Origin: Flavobacteriaceae bacterium
GTDB taxonomy: Bacteria > Bacteroidota > Bacteroidia > Flavobacteriales > Flavobacteriaceae
DNA length: 6,672 nucleotides
Direction of reading: 5' to 3'
Assembly (NCBI GenBank): GCA_018672145.1
Contig: JABHGH010000005.1
Location: forward strand, 1 to 6,672
The notes beneath the pieces are model-generated. The model was given only the letters and a program-made list of their open reading frames with translations, was not told the DNA's origin and searched no databases. Shown piece after piece: positions 1 through 5,654 of this stretch. Numbering within the stretch: position 1 is the stretch's first letter; the number at the start of each line of letters is the position of its first letter. The position numbers and the translations under genes are program-made.

Positions 1-958
1 TACCAAACACATAATGTGTGTGCCAAAAAGGAGAAGCTTCAACCTCAAAAAAAGCAGACACCTTGTCCTTACAATCGCCATTGATAATTTTATCGAACAT
101 GTGCGTGTGTTTTGTGTACAACTGTGCTAATTGCGATAAGCGTATGGACGGAAAGCCTGAGGGTCGTGTTCTGAAAAACTTTACCTTTTCATCAATTTTT
201 TTCAGTTTGTATTTTTGACAAGCATATTGATACATCCTTTTCAATTTGTCTTTGTATGCATCTTCTACGTCGCTGTCTAATAGTCCTGCCTGTCCCAGTA
301 GAATAGCTTCAATTTCGATTGGGTCTGTTGATTTTCGAATAATATTGAAAGGAATAGATTGGGCAATCGCAGCAAAAGCCATTCCGTTGAGCGCAAGACC
401 AAATCCTTTTGCTAACGCAACAAATAACACCGCCTCCCAGTCATTGGCCGATTGGCTCAGCCACTGCTGAAATACTTTTGTTTTGTTTGCTAAACGCTCC
501 ACAAATAAACGATCAAAAAAAGCCATTTGTCTAAAGTGGGTAATGGTCGCGAGTTGATCGGCACACGGAATCCACTGTTCGGAATCCGACAATGCTTGAA
601 TGCGACCTAAAATCTGCTCATTGACATAATTCTGAAGAACCAAAGTGGGTATGGGCTCATCGTCAGAAGAATGAACCTGCACATCATCTTCCCACACCAC
701 ATGCAAGATCACATTGTTGTATGCCACATCTGTATGGTGATTGTGCGCGTACCAGTCCGAACTCTGTACGTGCATTTCAACATGTCCAATCCATGTGATT
801 TGATTGAGCTGTATTTGTGAAAACAAGAAGTCGGGGCCGCTATTGGAGTTGAGTTGACCAGCACGAACTATGGATAACGATCTGTTATCTGTCGTGTGTA
901 AAGGATAAACCATAAACTGTGGATTTTGCCACAGGTAATACATAAGTTTTTCGTTCAT
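1..958 (-). CDS. DUF2851 family protein, C-terminus cut by window edge
   Basis: The reverse strand is open from an ATG at 958 to the left edge, giving 319 residues without a stop or frameshift. I recognise the family from its N-terminal pattern: GQLNSNSGPDF at residues 34-44, then a block with VEMH (60-63), SSDWY (67-71) and AHNHH, then YNNVILHVVWEDD (80-92) and PIPTL (102-106). Near the visible end are a segment with RPSGFP and IRLSQLAQLY and a final FWHTHYVFG, also typical. Members are usually somewhat over 400 residues, so roughly the last quarter is missing. The family is common in Bacteroidota and its function is unknown. No signal peptide is visible, so a cytoplasmic protein is likely. 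It starts 22 bases after the rhodanese stop on the same strand, so the two are probably co-transcribed. The start opens directly into the conserved MNEKLMYYLW segment. The family call is firm and any function is open. Confidence 0.9.
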   Translation of the reverse strand, partial: MNEKLMYYLWQNPQFMVYPLHTTDNRSLSIVRAGQLNSNSGPDFLFSQIQLNQITWIGHVEMHVQSSDWYAHNHHTDVAYNNVILHVVWEDDVQVHSSDDEPIPTLVLQNYVNEQILGRIQALSDSEQWIPCADQLATITHFRQMAFFDRLFVERLANKTKVFQQWLSQSANDWEAVLFVALAKGFGLALNGMAFAAIAQSIPFNIIRKSTDPIEIEAILLGQAGLLDSDVEDAYKDKLKRMYQYACQKYKLKKIDEKVKFFRTRPSGFPSIRLSQLAQLYTKHTHMFDKIINGDCKDKVSAFFEVEASPFWHTHYVFG

Positions 959-980
959 GACGCTTGCACTTGGGGCGTGC

Positions 981-1292
981 CTACTCCATCACTTCACCTT
1001 CCCATGCTAGGATACCTCCTAAAAGATTGTATGAAAATGCAAAGCCCATATCTTGCATTATCTGAACGGCCTGAGCACTTCGTGCGCCCGATCGGCAATA
1101 CACATAATAAGGCGCTGTTTTGTCAAGCTTGTTCAGCTCATCTATGAAACCAGCTCCCAGCCGAATATCAATATTAATCGCATTGGGTATGTACCCACTT
1201 TCGAATTCTTCTTCGGTTCGTACGTCTAGTACTATTGCTTCGGACGCTGCTACGAGTCCTTCCGCCCAATCATTTTGTGATAGATCTGACAT
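981..1292 (-). CDS. single-domain rhodanese-like protein
   Basis: This 103-residue protein is one rhodanese domain. It shows the LDVRT motif (22-26), the ESGYIPNAINIDI segment, and the active-site loop CRSGAR at 66-71 with the expected catalytic Cys66 and a closing Arg71, followed by LLGGILAWEGEV at the C-terminus. Such proteins carry a persulfide on the cysteine and move sulfane sulfur, but the acceptor cannot be read from sequence. I chose the ATG at 1292 (MSDLSQNDW) because short cytoplasmic flavobacterial homologs typically start at this point. The frame stays open upstream to an ATG at 1364, which would add MWKRYMLAVLLFTSC plus nine residues, a passable lipoprotein signal with a Cys at position 15. 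If that start is used, the product is a 127-residue lipoprotein. The stop lies 22 bases before the DUF2851 start, suggesting an operon. Confidence 0.88.
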   Translation of the reverse strand: MSDLSQNDWAEGLVAASEAIVLDVRTEEEFESGYIPNAINIDIRLGAGFIDELNKLDKTAPYYVYCRSGARSAQAVQIMQDMGFAFSYNLLGGILAWEGEVME

Positions 1293-1370
1293 GCTATTCT
1301 GTTTTGGACGAAGATACATACAGCTCGTAAATAATAAAACAGCAAGCATATATCTTTTCCACATAATGTA

Positions 1371-1401
1371 TAAAATTACAAAACAATTTGCAGTTACAAA
1401 A
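1371..1401 (-). promoter_or_regulatory. possible weak promoter for rhodanese-DUF2851
   Basis: Read on the minus strand, TTTTG (1401-1397) is followed after 18 bases by TAATTTTA (1378-1371). This is one base off the Bacteroidota -7 consensus TAnnTTTG. Transcription would begin near 1364-1367, practically at the upstream candidate ATG of the rhodanese gene. That would favour the 1292 start or make the longer form leaderless. The call rests on consensus similarity only, in an AT-rich region. Confidence 0.3.
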
Positions 1402-1416
1402 TTTCTATTATATTTG
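1387..1416 (+). promoter_or_regulatory. Bacteroidota-type promoter of the MarR-YceI group
   Basis: TTTG at 1387-1390 and a perfect TAnnTTTG match, TATATTTG, at 1409-1416 are separated by 18 bases. This fits the spacing known for the primary sigma factor of this phylum. The expected start site is near 1420-1422, giving a 5' leader of about 20 bases before the MarR ATG at 1443. The -7 box is overlapped by the first operator-like palindrome. Confidence 0.6.
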
Positions 1417-1440
1417 TCATAACAAATGTTGTTATAACAA
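1412..1440 (+). promoter_or_regulatory. tandem palindromes, probable MarR operator
   Basis: Two copies of one 12-base palindrome lie in tandem. TTGTCATAACAA at 1414-1425 sits within a 16-base imperfect palindrome at 1412-1427. TTGTTATAACAA at 1429-1440 is perfect. They differ at one base and their centres are 15 bp apart. The first covers the -7 box and predicted start site, and the second ends two bases before the MarR start codon. MarR proteins bind such sites as dimers and often repress their own promoter. That the neighbouring regulator binds here is inference from position. Confidence 0.6.
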
Positions 1441-1442
1441 TA

Positions 1443-1868
1443 ATGAAGGATCAAGCAAAATCTCTTGTCGTCGAAACCATGCGTTTGGGTCAATTAATTG
1501 GCGATGAATTGAGCTGTACATTACATCCTTACGATTTGACACTACAACAATTTAATGTGCTTCGTATTCTTCGTGGATGTAAAAAAAGCCCTGCAACGCT
1601 ACAATACATCACCGTAAGGATGATTCACAAAACAAGTAATACAACACGTTTGGTGGATCGTTTGATTACAAAAGGACTTGTTGAACGTAAACAATGCCAT
1701 GAAAATAGACGAAAGGTTGACATCTCAATCACCAAGCAAGGACTTGCTCTTCTGCTAAAAATTGATCCATATATCATTAATAAAGAAGTAGAAATCGCAA
1801 ATAGACTTTCTGAAAGCGACCTTCAGAATTTACTTACAATCTATCAAAAATTAATCATAACACTTTAA
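1443..1868 (+). CDS. MarR-family transcriptional regulator
   Basis: This 141-residue protein has a normal MarR length and layout: an N-terminal dimerisation helix, a winged helix-turn-helix at about residues 32-104, and C-terminal helices closing the dimer. The recognition helix region is MIHKTSNTTRLVDRLITKGL (60-79). The wing carries the family signature CHENRRKVDISIT (85-97), a variant of the usual D-x-R-x-x-x-V pattern, followed by KQG. Cysteines occur at 25, 46 and 85, but no known redox-sensing arrangement can be claimed. The ATG at 1443 follows directly on a perfect palindrome, so autoregulation is likely. The YceI gene starts 15 bases after its stop, so the regulator probably controls the YceI group. 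It may also affect the divergent rhodanese unit. The ligand is unknown. Confidence is high for the family and low for the signal. Confidence 0.93.
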   Translation: MKDQAKSLVVETMRLGQLIGDELSCTLHPYDLTLQQFNVLRILRGCKKSPATLQYITVRMIHKTSNTTRLVDRLITKGLVERKQCHENRRKVDISITKQGLALLLKIDPYIINKEVEIANRLSESDLQNLLTIYQKLIITL

Positions 1869-1883
1869 TCTAAATTCAATAAT

Positions 1884-2441
1884 ATGAAATCATTACAATT
1901 CAATCTCCTCGTATGGCTCTTTGCAGCTAGCATTGCATTTGCTCAATCTTATCCTATATCTATTTCCAACTCCACTATTGAATGGAAAGGGTATAAATTG
2001 ACAAGTGATCACTATGGGACAATCAAATTGCTCGGAGGAGACCTTGCATTTGAAGATGACCAACTCACTGGTGGCTCATTCTCAGTTGATATGACATCTA
2101 TCGTGGTCACTGACCTCACTGGAGGATCAAAAAAGAATCTCGAAAAACACCTTAAGTCAGGTGACTTTTTTGATGTGGAACAATTCCCTGAAGCGACAAT
2201 GGTCATTACCGCAGTTGAAAAAACTGACGATGGCTATTCGGTTACTGGTGACTTTACTATTAAAGGACAAACACATCCTGTCACTTTTCCAATGACCGTG
2301 AAAGACAACAGTGCAAAAGCAGATGTCAAAATCGATCGTTCGAAGTACAATGTGCGATATGGTTCAAATAGCTTTTTTGATAATTTGGGTAACAAAGCCA
2401 TCTATGATGAGTTTGACTTATCTGTAACTTTAAATTTTTAA
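1884..2441 (+). CDS. YceI-family secreted lipocalin-like protein
   Basis: The product has 185 residues. Residues 1-20 form a signal peptide with a hydrophobic core (LLVWLFAASIAFA), with cleavage likely after AFA before QSYP, so the mature protein is probably periplasmic. The rest matches the YceI beta-barrel family: STIEWKGYKLTSDHYGTIKL (30-49), LTGGSFSVDMTSI (61-73), HLKSGDFFDVEQFPEA (89-104), FTIKGQTHPVTF (124-135) and DRSKYNVRYGSNSFFDNLG (151-169). Characterised relatives bind isoprenoid-type lipids in a hydrophobic cavity; the ligand here is not known. It lies 15 bases after the MarR gene and 3 bases before the CDGSH mini-gene, so the three are likely one transcription unit under the MarR promoter. 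Pairing of a MarR gene with YceI is familiar in flavobacteria. The protein appears intact and full length. Confidence 0.93.
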   Translation: MKSLQFNLLVWLFAASIAFAQSYPISISNSTIEWKGYKLTSDHYGTIKLLGGDLAFEDDQLTGGSFSVDMTSIVVTDLTGGSKKNLEKHLKSGDFFDVEQFPEATMVITAVEKTDDGYSVTGDFTIKGQTHPVTFPMTVKDNSAKADVKIDRSKYNVRYGSNSFFDNLGNKAIYDEFDLSVTLNF

Positions 2442-2444
2442 GTA

Positions 2445-2528
2445 ATGAAAAACGATCGCCCAAAATGTGGATGTGGAAACACACAGGACCCGGAAGGATA
2501 TTGTGATGGGTCACATAACAACAAATAA
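2445..2528 (+). CDS. 27-residue CDGSH iron-sulfur micro-protein
   Basis: A short frame, MKNDRPKCGC followed by GNTQDPEGYCDGSHNNK, starts 3 bases after the YceI stop. It carries the three Cys and one His that hold a 2Fe-2S cluster in CDGSH proteins: Cys8, Cys10, Cys20 and His24, with the CDGSH string at 20-24. Nine residues separate the second and third Cys, whereas the classical motif (mitoNEET) has eight. The product is far shorter than usual CDGSH proteins and is almost only the motif. The tight spacing after YceI and the intact ligand set argue that it is translated. It could bind its cluster as a homodimer or on a partner. A decayed remnant of a longer gene is the alternative. The motif call is strong; stability and function are unknown. 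Confidence 0.75.
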   Translation: MKNDRPKCGCGNTQDPEGYCDGSHNNK

Positions 2529-2541
2529 TTTTTTATTTGAG

Positions 2542-2572
2542 TTGGCTATATTACAGTTGATTTATATATTTG
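2542..2572 (+). promoter_or_regulatory. Bacteroidota-type trp operon promoter
   Basis: TTG at 2542-2544 is followed after 20 bases by TATATTTG at 2565-2572, a perfect TAnnTTTG. By analogy with mapped promoters in this phylum, transcription should begin about 4-7 bases after the box, near 2576-2579. This places the leader-peptide ATG at 2582 almost at the 5' end of the RNA. No terminator lies between the CDGSH stop and this site, so read-through from the YceI group is also possible. Confidence 0.6.
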
Positions 2573-2581
2573 ACAAACAAA

Positions 2582-2623
2582 ATGAAAAAAATCAATATTT
2601 GGTGGTCTGCAAATTACGCTTAG
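2582..2623 (+). CDS. trpL: trp operon leader peptide with tandem Trp codons
   Basis: The frame from ATG at 2582 to TAG at 2621-2623 encodes MKKINIWWSANYA, 13 residues. Two adjacent TGG codons lie at 2600-2605, about 15 bases before the stop. Trp is the rarest residue in most proteins, so a WW pair in a tiny frame just before an anthranilate synthase gene is the hallmark of attenuation. Ribosome progress through these codons would sense charged Trp-tRNA, and the peptide itself probably has no further role. The start is preceded by A-rich sequence (ACAAACAAA) with no Shine-Dalgarno, as is normal in this phylum. The predicted transcript start lies only a few bases upstream. The terminator hairpin begins 32 bases after the stop codon. 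Confidence 0.85.
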   Translation: MKKINIWWSANYA

Positions 2624-2658
2624 TCGTGAGGCGCACCTAGTATTTAAATACAAATAGG
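2617..2658 (+). promoter_or_regulatory. competing leader RNA folds (candidate pause and antiterminator)
   Basis: Two folds can be drawn by eye. CGCTT (2617-2621) can pair with AGGCG (2629-2633), five pairs including one G-U, a possible pause hairpin over the leader stop codon. Downstream, CCTA (2636-2639) can pair with TAGG (2655-2658). This would extend the self-complementary GTATTT/AAATAC (2640-2651) with a three-A bulge (2652-2654). The second fold uses the first bases of the terminator stem, so it would exclude full terminator formation. GGTG of the Trp codons (2601-2604) can also pair with CACC (2634-2637), linking ribosome position to antiterminator release. No energies were computed. 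Confidence 0.5.
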
Positions 2659-2684
2659 CTTGTCTTTACGACAAGCCTTTTTTT
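2656..2684 (+). terminator. trp attenuator, intrinsic terminator
   Basis: AGGCTTGTC (2656-2664) and GACAAGCCT (2670-2678) form a perfect 9-bp stem around the five-base loop TTTAC. A run of seven T residues follows (2678-2684). This is a textbook intrinsic terminator. It sits between the Trp-rich leader peptide and trpE, with its T tract abutting an ATG at 2685. It may also end transcripts arriving from the YceI-CDGSH genes. Confidence 0.9.
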
Positions 2685-2696
2685 ATGGAAAAACAC

Positions 2697-4094
2697 ATGA
2701 AATATAAACTGAATACCCATCATCGAAAATTATTGGTCGATACGATGACACCTGTCAATATGTATCTCAAAATACGTGATAAATTCCCCAATAGTATCCT
2801 GTTGGAAAGTTCAGATTATGGAGTTAATGATAATAGCGTTGCGTATATCTGTTTTCATTCGATTGCAGATATAAAACTTCAAAAACAGACGTTGCATTAT
2901 CGTTACCCAGACGGCAGTTCGCGAGAAAAAAGCTTGGCCACCAACGAGAAAGTCGCAAAACACATCAGTGATTTTGCAAAGGAATTTGATGGCGATTTCA
3001 GCGGCGGGCGTTTTGTTTCGAATGGTCTGTTTGGCTTCACTTCCTACGAGGCCGTTCAATATTTTGAGGACATCACACTGACAAAAAAAGAAGAAGATGT
3101 TGATATTCCTGACATGTATTATGCGCTATTTCAAAATGTAATCGCAATTAATGTCTTCAACAATGAAGCGCACCTCTACGCGCATTGTTACAACACACCC
3201 AATAATTTAGACGAAGTAATTAGCATTCTACAGTCGTGCAATCTCCCTTCCCACAAGTTCAGAAGAAATGGTGATGCGTTTTCAAACCTAACTGATGATG
3301 AGTTTGTATCACTTGTCGAAAAAGGGATTCAGCATTGTTATCGCGGTGATGTGTTTCAAATTGTTTTATCACGACGATTTTCACAACCCTTTTTAGGAGA
3401 CAACTTCACACTCTATCGTGTTCTTCGGTCTGTAAACCCTTCCCCCTATCTCTTCTATTTTGACTTTGGAAATTATCAGATTTTTGGGAGTTCACCCGAA
3501 GCACAATTGATTGTCAAAGACGGCAAAGCTGAAATTCATCCCATTGCAGGTACTTTTCGACGAACAGGAAATGACGAGCAAGATGCAGAGCGAGCACGTG
3601 AATTAGCAAAAGATCAAAAAGAAAACAGCGAGCACGTGATGTTGGTTGACTTGGCCCGAAATGACTTGAGTCGCAACGGCAATCAAGTACGAGTTGAGAA
3701 AAACCGTGAAGTGCAATTCTATTCGCATGTGATCCATTTGGTGTCTAAAGTGACAGGGATGAAAAAGAGTGATCGAAGTACTATGGAAATTGTTGCTGAT
3801 ACTTTTCCTGCAGGAACGCTAAGCGGCGCACCCAAGCACCGTGCCATGCAACTTATTGAAGATTATGAAAACCGAAGCCGTGCCTTTTATGGTGGTGCCA
3901 TTGGTTTTATGGATTTTGACGGTAACTACAATCATGCTATTATTATTCGGTCATTTTTAAGCAAAAACAATGTACTGCATTACCAAGCGGGTGCCGGCGT
4001 AGTATCGGAATCAAAACCAAAAAACGAATTACAAGAAGTTTATAACAAATTGGGGGCTTTGCAAAAAGCACTGGAAGAAGCCGAAAAACTATAA
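2697..4094 (+). CDS. trpE: anthranilate synthase component I
   Basis: This is the large subunit that, with TrpG, turns chorismate and glutamine-derived ammonia into anthranilate, the first step of Trp synthesis. Using the ATG at 2697 it has 465 residues. The N-terminus carries LLESSD at 35-40, the motif linked to Trp feedback binding. The chorismate-binding domain shows GDVFQIVLSRRF (217-228), NPSPYLFY (247-254), PIAGTF (282-287), HVMLVDLARND (313-323), PAGTLSGAPK (371-380), FYGGAIG (397-403) and AGAGVV (431-436). All expected active-site motifs are present. An ATG four codons upstream (2685) would give 469 residues, but it touches the terminator T tract. The second start gives MKYKLNTHHRKLL, the usual family beginning, after an A-rich stretch. 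trpG follows after two bases. Regulation is likely by the upstream attenuator plus feedback inhibition. PabB is excluded reasonably well by the trp context and the LLES motif. Confidence 0.96.
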   Translation: MKYKLNTHHRKLLVDTMTPVNMYLKIRDKFPNSILLESSDYGVNDNSVAYICFHSIADIKLQKQTLHYRYPDGSSREKSLATNEKVAKHISDFAKEFDGDFSGGRFVSNGLFGFTSYEAVQYFEDITLTKKEEDVDIPDMYYALFQNVIAINVFNNEAHLYAHCYNTPNNLDEVISILQSCNLPSHKFRRNGDAFSNLTDDEFVSLVEKGIQHCYRGDVFQIVLSRRFSQPFLGDNFTLYRVLRSVNPSPYLFYFDFGNYQIFGSSPEAQLIVKDGKAEIHPIAGTFRRTGNDEQDAERARELAKDQKENSEHVMLVDLARNDLSRNGNQVRVEKNREVQFYSHVIHLVSKVTGMKKSDRSTMEIVADTFPAGTLSGAPKHRAMQLIEDYENRSRAFYGGAIGFMDFDGNYNHAIIIRSFLSKNNVLHYQAGAGVVSESKPKNELQEVYNKLGALQKALEEAEKL

Positions 4095-4096
4095 CT

Positions 4097-4657
4097 ATGC
4101 ATATACTCGTCATTGATAATTACGATTCATTCACCTACAATTTGGTGCATTACCTCGAGGACTTAGACTGCGTTGTTACTGTTAAGCGCAACGATCAACT
4201 TACAGTCGAAGAGGTTGCTAATTACGACAAAATTGTCTTGTCACCAGGACCCGGAATTCCAGATGAAGCAGGACTTCTTAAGCCGATCATTGCTGCCTAT
4301 GCCAAATCCAAACCGATTCTCGGCGTTTGTTTGGGACATCAAGCAATTGGGGAAGTTTTTGGTGGTAAAATCACAAACCTTGACAAAGTCTATCATGGTG
4401 TAGCCACGCCTGTACAAGTTGTTCAAGACGATCCACTCTTTGACGGCCTTGGCAAATCTTTTGATGTTGGACGTTACCACTCTTGGGTAGTTTCAAAGCC
4501 AATTCCGAAAGAAATGGTACTCTTAGCGGAAGAAGAAAACGGACAAGTGATGGCCATGAAACATCGTGATTACGACATTTACGGCGTTCAGTTTCATCCC
4601 GAATCCATTCTGAGTCCGGAAGGGAAACAATTGTTAAACAACTGGTTAAAAATGTAG
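4097..4657 (+). CDS. trpG: anthranilate synthase component II, glutamine amidotransferase
   Basis: This 186-residue class I glutamine amidotransferase releases ammonia from glutamine for TrpE. It has the N-terminal IDNYDSFTYNL (6-16), the oxyanion-region LSPGPGIP (48-55), the nucleophile elbow GVCLGHQAIGE with Cys78 (76-86), RYHSWVV (126-132), and the remaining catalytic pair His167 and Glu169 in GVQFHPES (163-170). The triad is complete and the length is normal for a stand-alone TrpG, not fused to TrpE or TrpD. It starts two bases after the trpE stop, and its own stop is one base before trpD, so translational coupling is likely. In some bacteria one such subunit also serves PabB for folate synthesis; that cannot be judged here. 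Confidence 0.96.
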   Translation: MHILVIDNYDSFTYNLVHYLEDLDCVVTVKRNDQLTVEEVANYDKIVLSPGPGIPDEAGLLKPIIAAYAKSKPILGVCLGHQAIGEVFGGKITNLDKVYHGVATPVQVVQDDPLFDGLGKSFDVGRYHSWVVSKPIPKEMVLLAEEENGQVMAMKHRDYDIYGVQFHPESILSPEGKQLLNNWLKM

Positions 4658-4658
4658 C

Positions 4659-5654
4659 ATGAAAGCAATTTTGGAAAAGCTTATTGGAAATCAAGTCTTG
4701 AGCAAAGAGGAGGCAAAAACCACGTTGACCGATATCGGACAAGGTAAATGCAATAGCCATCAAGTTGCAGCATTTCTCACAACCTATATGATGCGAACAG
4801 TGACGGTGGCCGAACTTTCGGGTTTTCGTGAAGCACTGCTCGACTTGTGTGTTGCCATCGATCTTTCTGACTTTGACACTATTGACCTTTGCGGAACAGG
4901 TGGAGATGGAAAAGACACCTTTAACATTTCAACACTTGCCTCTTTTGTAACGGCAGGTGCGGGTGTTGCTGTTGCAAAGCATGGTAACTACGGCGTATCT
5001 TCTTCTTGCGGGTCTAGTAATGTCATGGAACACTTAGGTATTCGCTTTTCAAACAAACAGGATTTTCTGAGAAAGTCAATCGAGGAAGCTGGTATATGCG
5101 TACTACATGCTCCTCTGTTTCACCCAGCCATGAAACATGTAGCTCCTATTCGTCGTGATCTTGGGTTAAAAACTTTTTTTAACATGCTTGGTCCACTCGT
5201 AAATCCATCAAGACCAAACAAACAAATGGTGGGCGTTTTCAACTTAGAACTCCAGCGCATTTACAATTATCTATTGGAAGAAACCAATCAGCAATACAGT
5301 ATTTTACACGCACTCGACGGTTACGATGAAGTCTCGCTTACAGGAGATACCAAAGTCGTTTCGAACCAAGGAATTACTACGGTTAATGCAGCGAGTTTTG
5401 GCATTGACAAGCTCGAAGCATCGCAAATTGGCGGTGGAGACTCTGTAAAAGCAGCAGCAACTATTTTTACAGATGTTTTAGAGGGGAAAGGCACAGAAGC
5501 ACAACGACATGTTGTTTGTGCCAATGCTGCTATAGCTATTGCAACTGCACGAGATTGTAGCTTACATGATGGTTTTGCTTTTGCTAAAGAGTCCATTGCC
5601 TCAGGTAAAGCCTTGCAATCTCTACAAACCTTACAAAAAATTAGTGCCCTATGA
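4659..5654 (+). CDS. trpD: anthranilate phosphoribosyltransferase
   Basis: The enzyme joins anthranilate to PRPP, giving phosphoribosyl anthranilate, step two of the pathway. The 331 residues match the family length. The N-terminal helical part is followed by the PRPP-binding loop CGTGGDGKDTFNIST (78-92), then KHGNYGVSSSCGSSNVMEHLG (107-127), with SCGSSN replacing the more usual SCGSAD. Next are HAPLFHPAMKHVAPIRRDLG (150-169), which contributes anthranilate contacts, TFFNMLGPLVNP (172-183) and LDGYDEVSL (219-227) with the metal-binding Asp223-Glu224 pair. The gene starts one base after the trpG stop, and its TGA overlaps the trpC ATG (ATGA), indicating coupled translation. It appears intact. 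Confidence 0.96.
   Translation: MKAILEKLIGNQVLSKEEAKTTLTDIGQGKCNSHQVAAFLTTYMMRTVTVAELSGFREALLDLCVAIDLSDFDTIDLCGTGGDGKDTFNISTLASFVTAGAGVAVAKHGNYGVSSSCGSSNVMEHLGIRFSNKQDFLRKSIEEAGICVLHAPLFHPAMKHVAPIRRDLGLKTFFNMLGPLVNPSRPNKQMVGVFNLELQRIYNYLLEETNQQYSILHALDGYDEVSLTGDTKVVSNQGITTVNAASFGIDKLEASQIGGGDSVKAAATIFTDVLEGKGTEAQRHVVCANAAIAIATARDCSLHDGFAFAKESIASGKALQSLQTLQKISAL

Noticed and set aside
18..470. Two short plus-strand frames (66 and 74 codons) in the left part.
   Set aside because: They lie antisense to the DUF2851 frame, which is open for 319 codons and has recognisable conserved motifs. Their own translations show no domain.
2326..2514. Minus-strand frame of 62 codons over the end of YceI and the CDGSH gene.
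   Set aside because: It is antisense to a clear YceI C-terminus and the CDGSH motif, and its translation has no recognisable feature.
2621..2640. TAG...GAG...TAG triplets in the trp leader, reminiscent of TRAP binding sites.
   Set aside because: There are only three triplets with spacing of 4 and 7 bases. TRAP sites need many repeats spaced 2-3 bases apart, and TRAP is a Bacillus-type regulator.
2636..2651. CTAG within a palindromic segment before trpE as a TrpR operator.
   Set aside because: The surrounding bases do not match the TrpR operator and the site lies downstream of the promoter and leader peptide. The dyad is better explained as part of the leader RNA fold.
2529..2696. T-box or riboswitch before trpE.
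   Set aside because: The space between promoter and terminator is about 80 bases and is mostly occupied by the leader peptide. No T-box consensus (TGGNACCGCG) is present.
4371..4763. Minus-strand frame of 130 codons across the trpG-trpD junction, and a similar one at 5321-5758.
   Set aside because: Both are shadows of strongly conserved trp genes with complete active-site motifs. No promoter or domain supports them.
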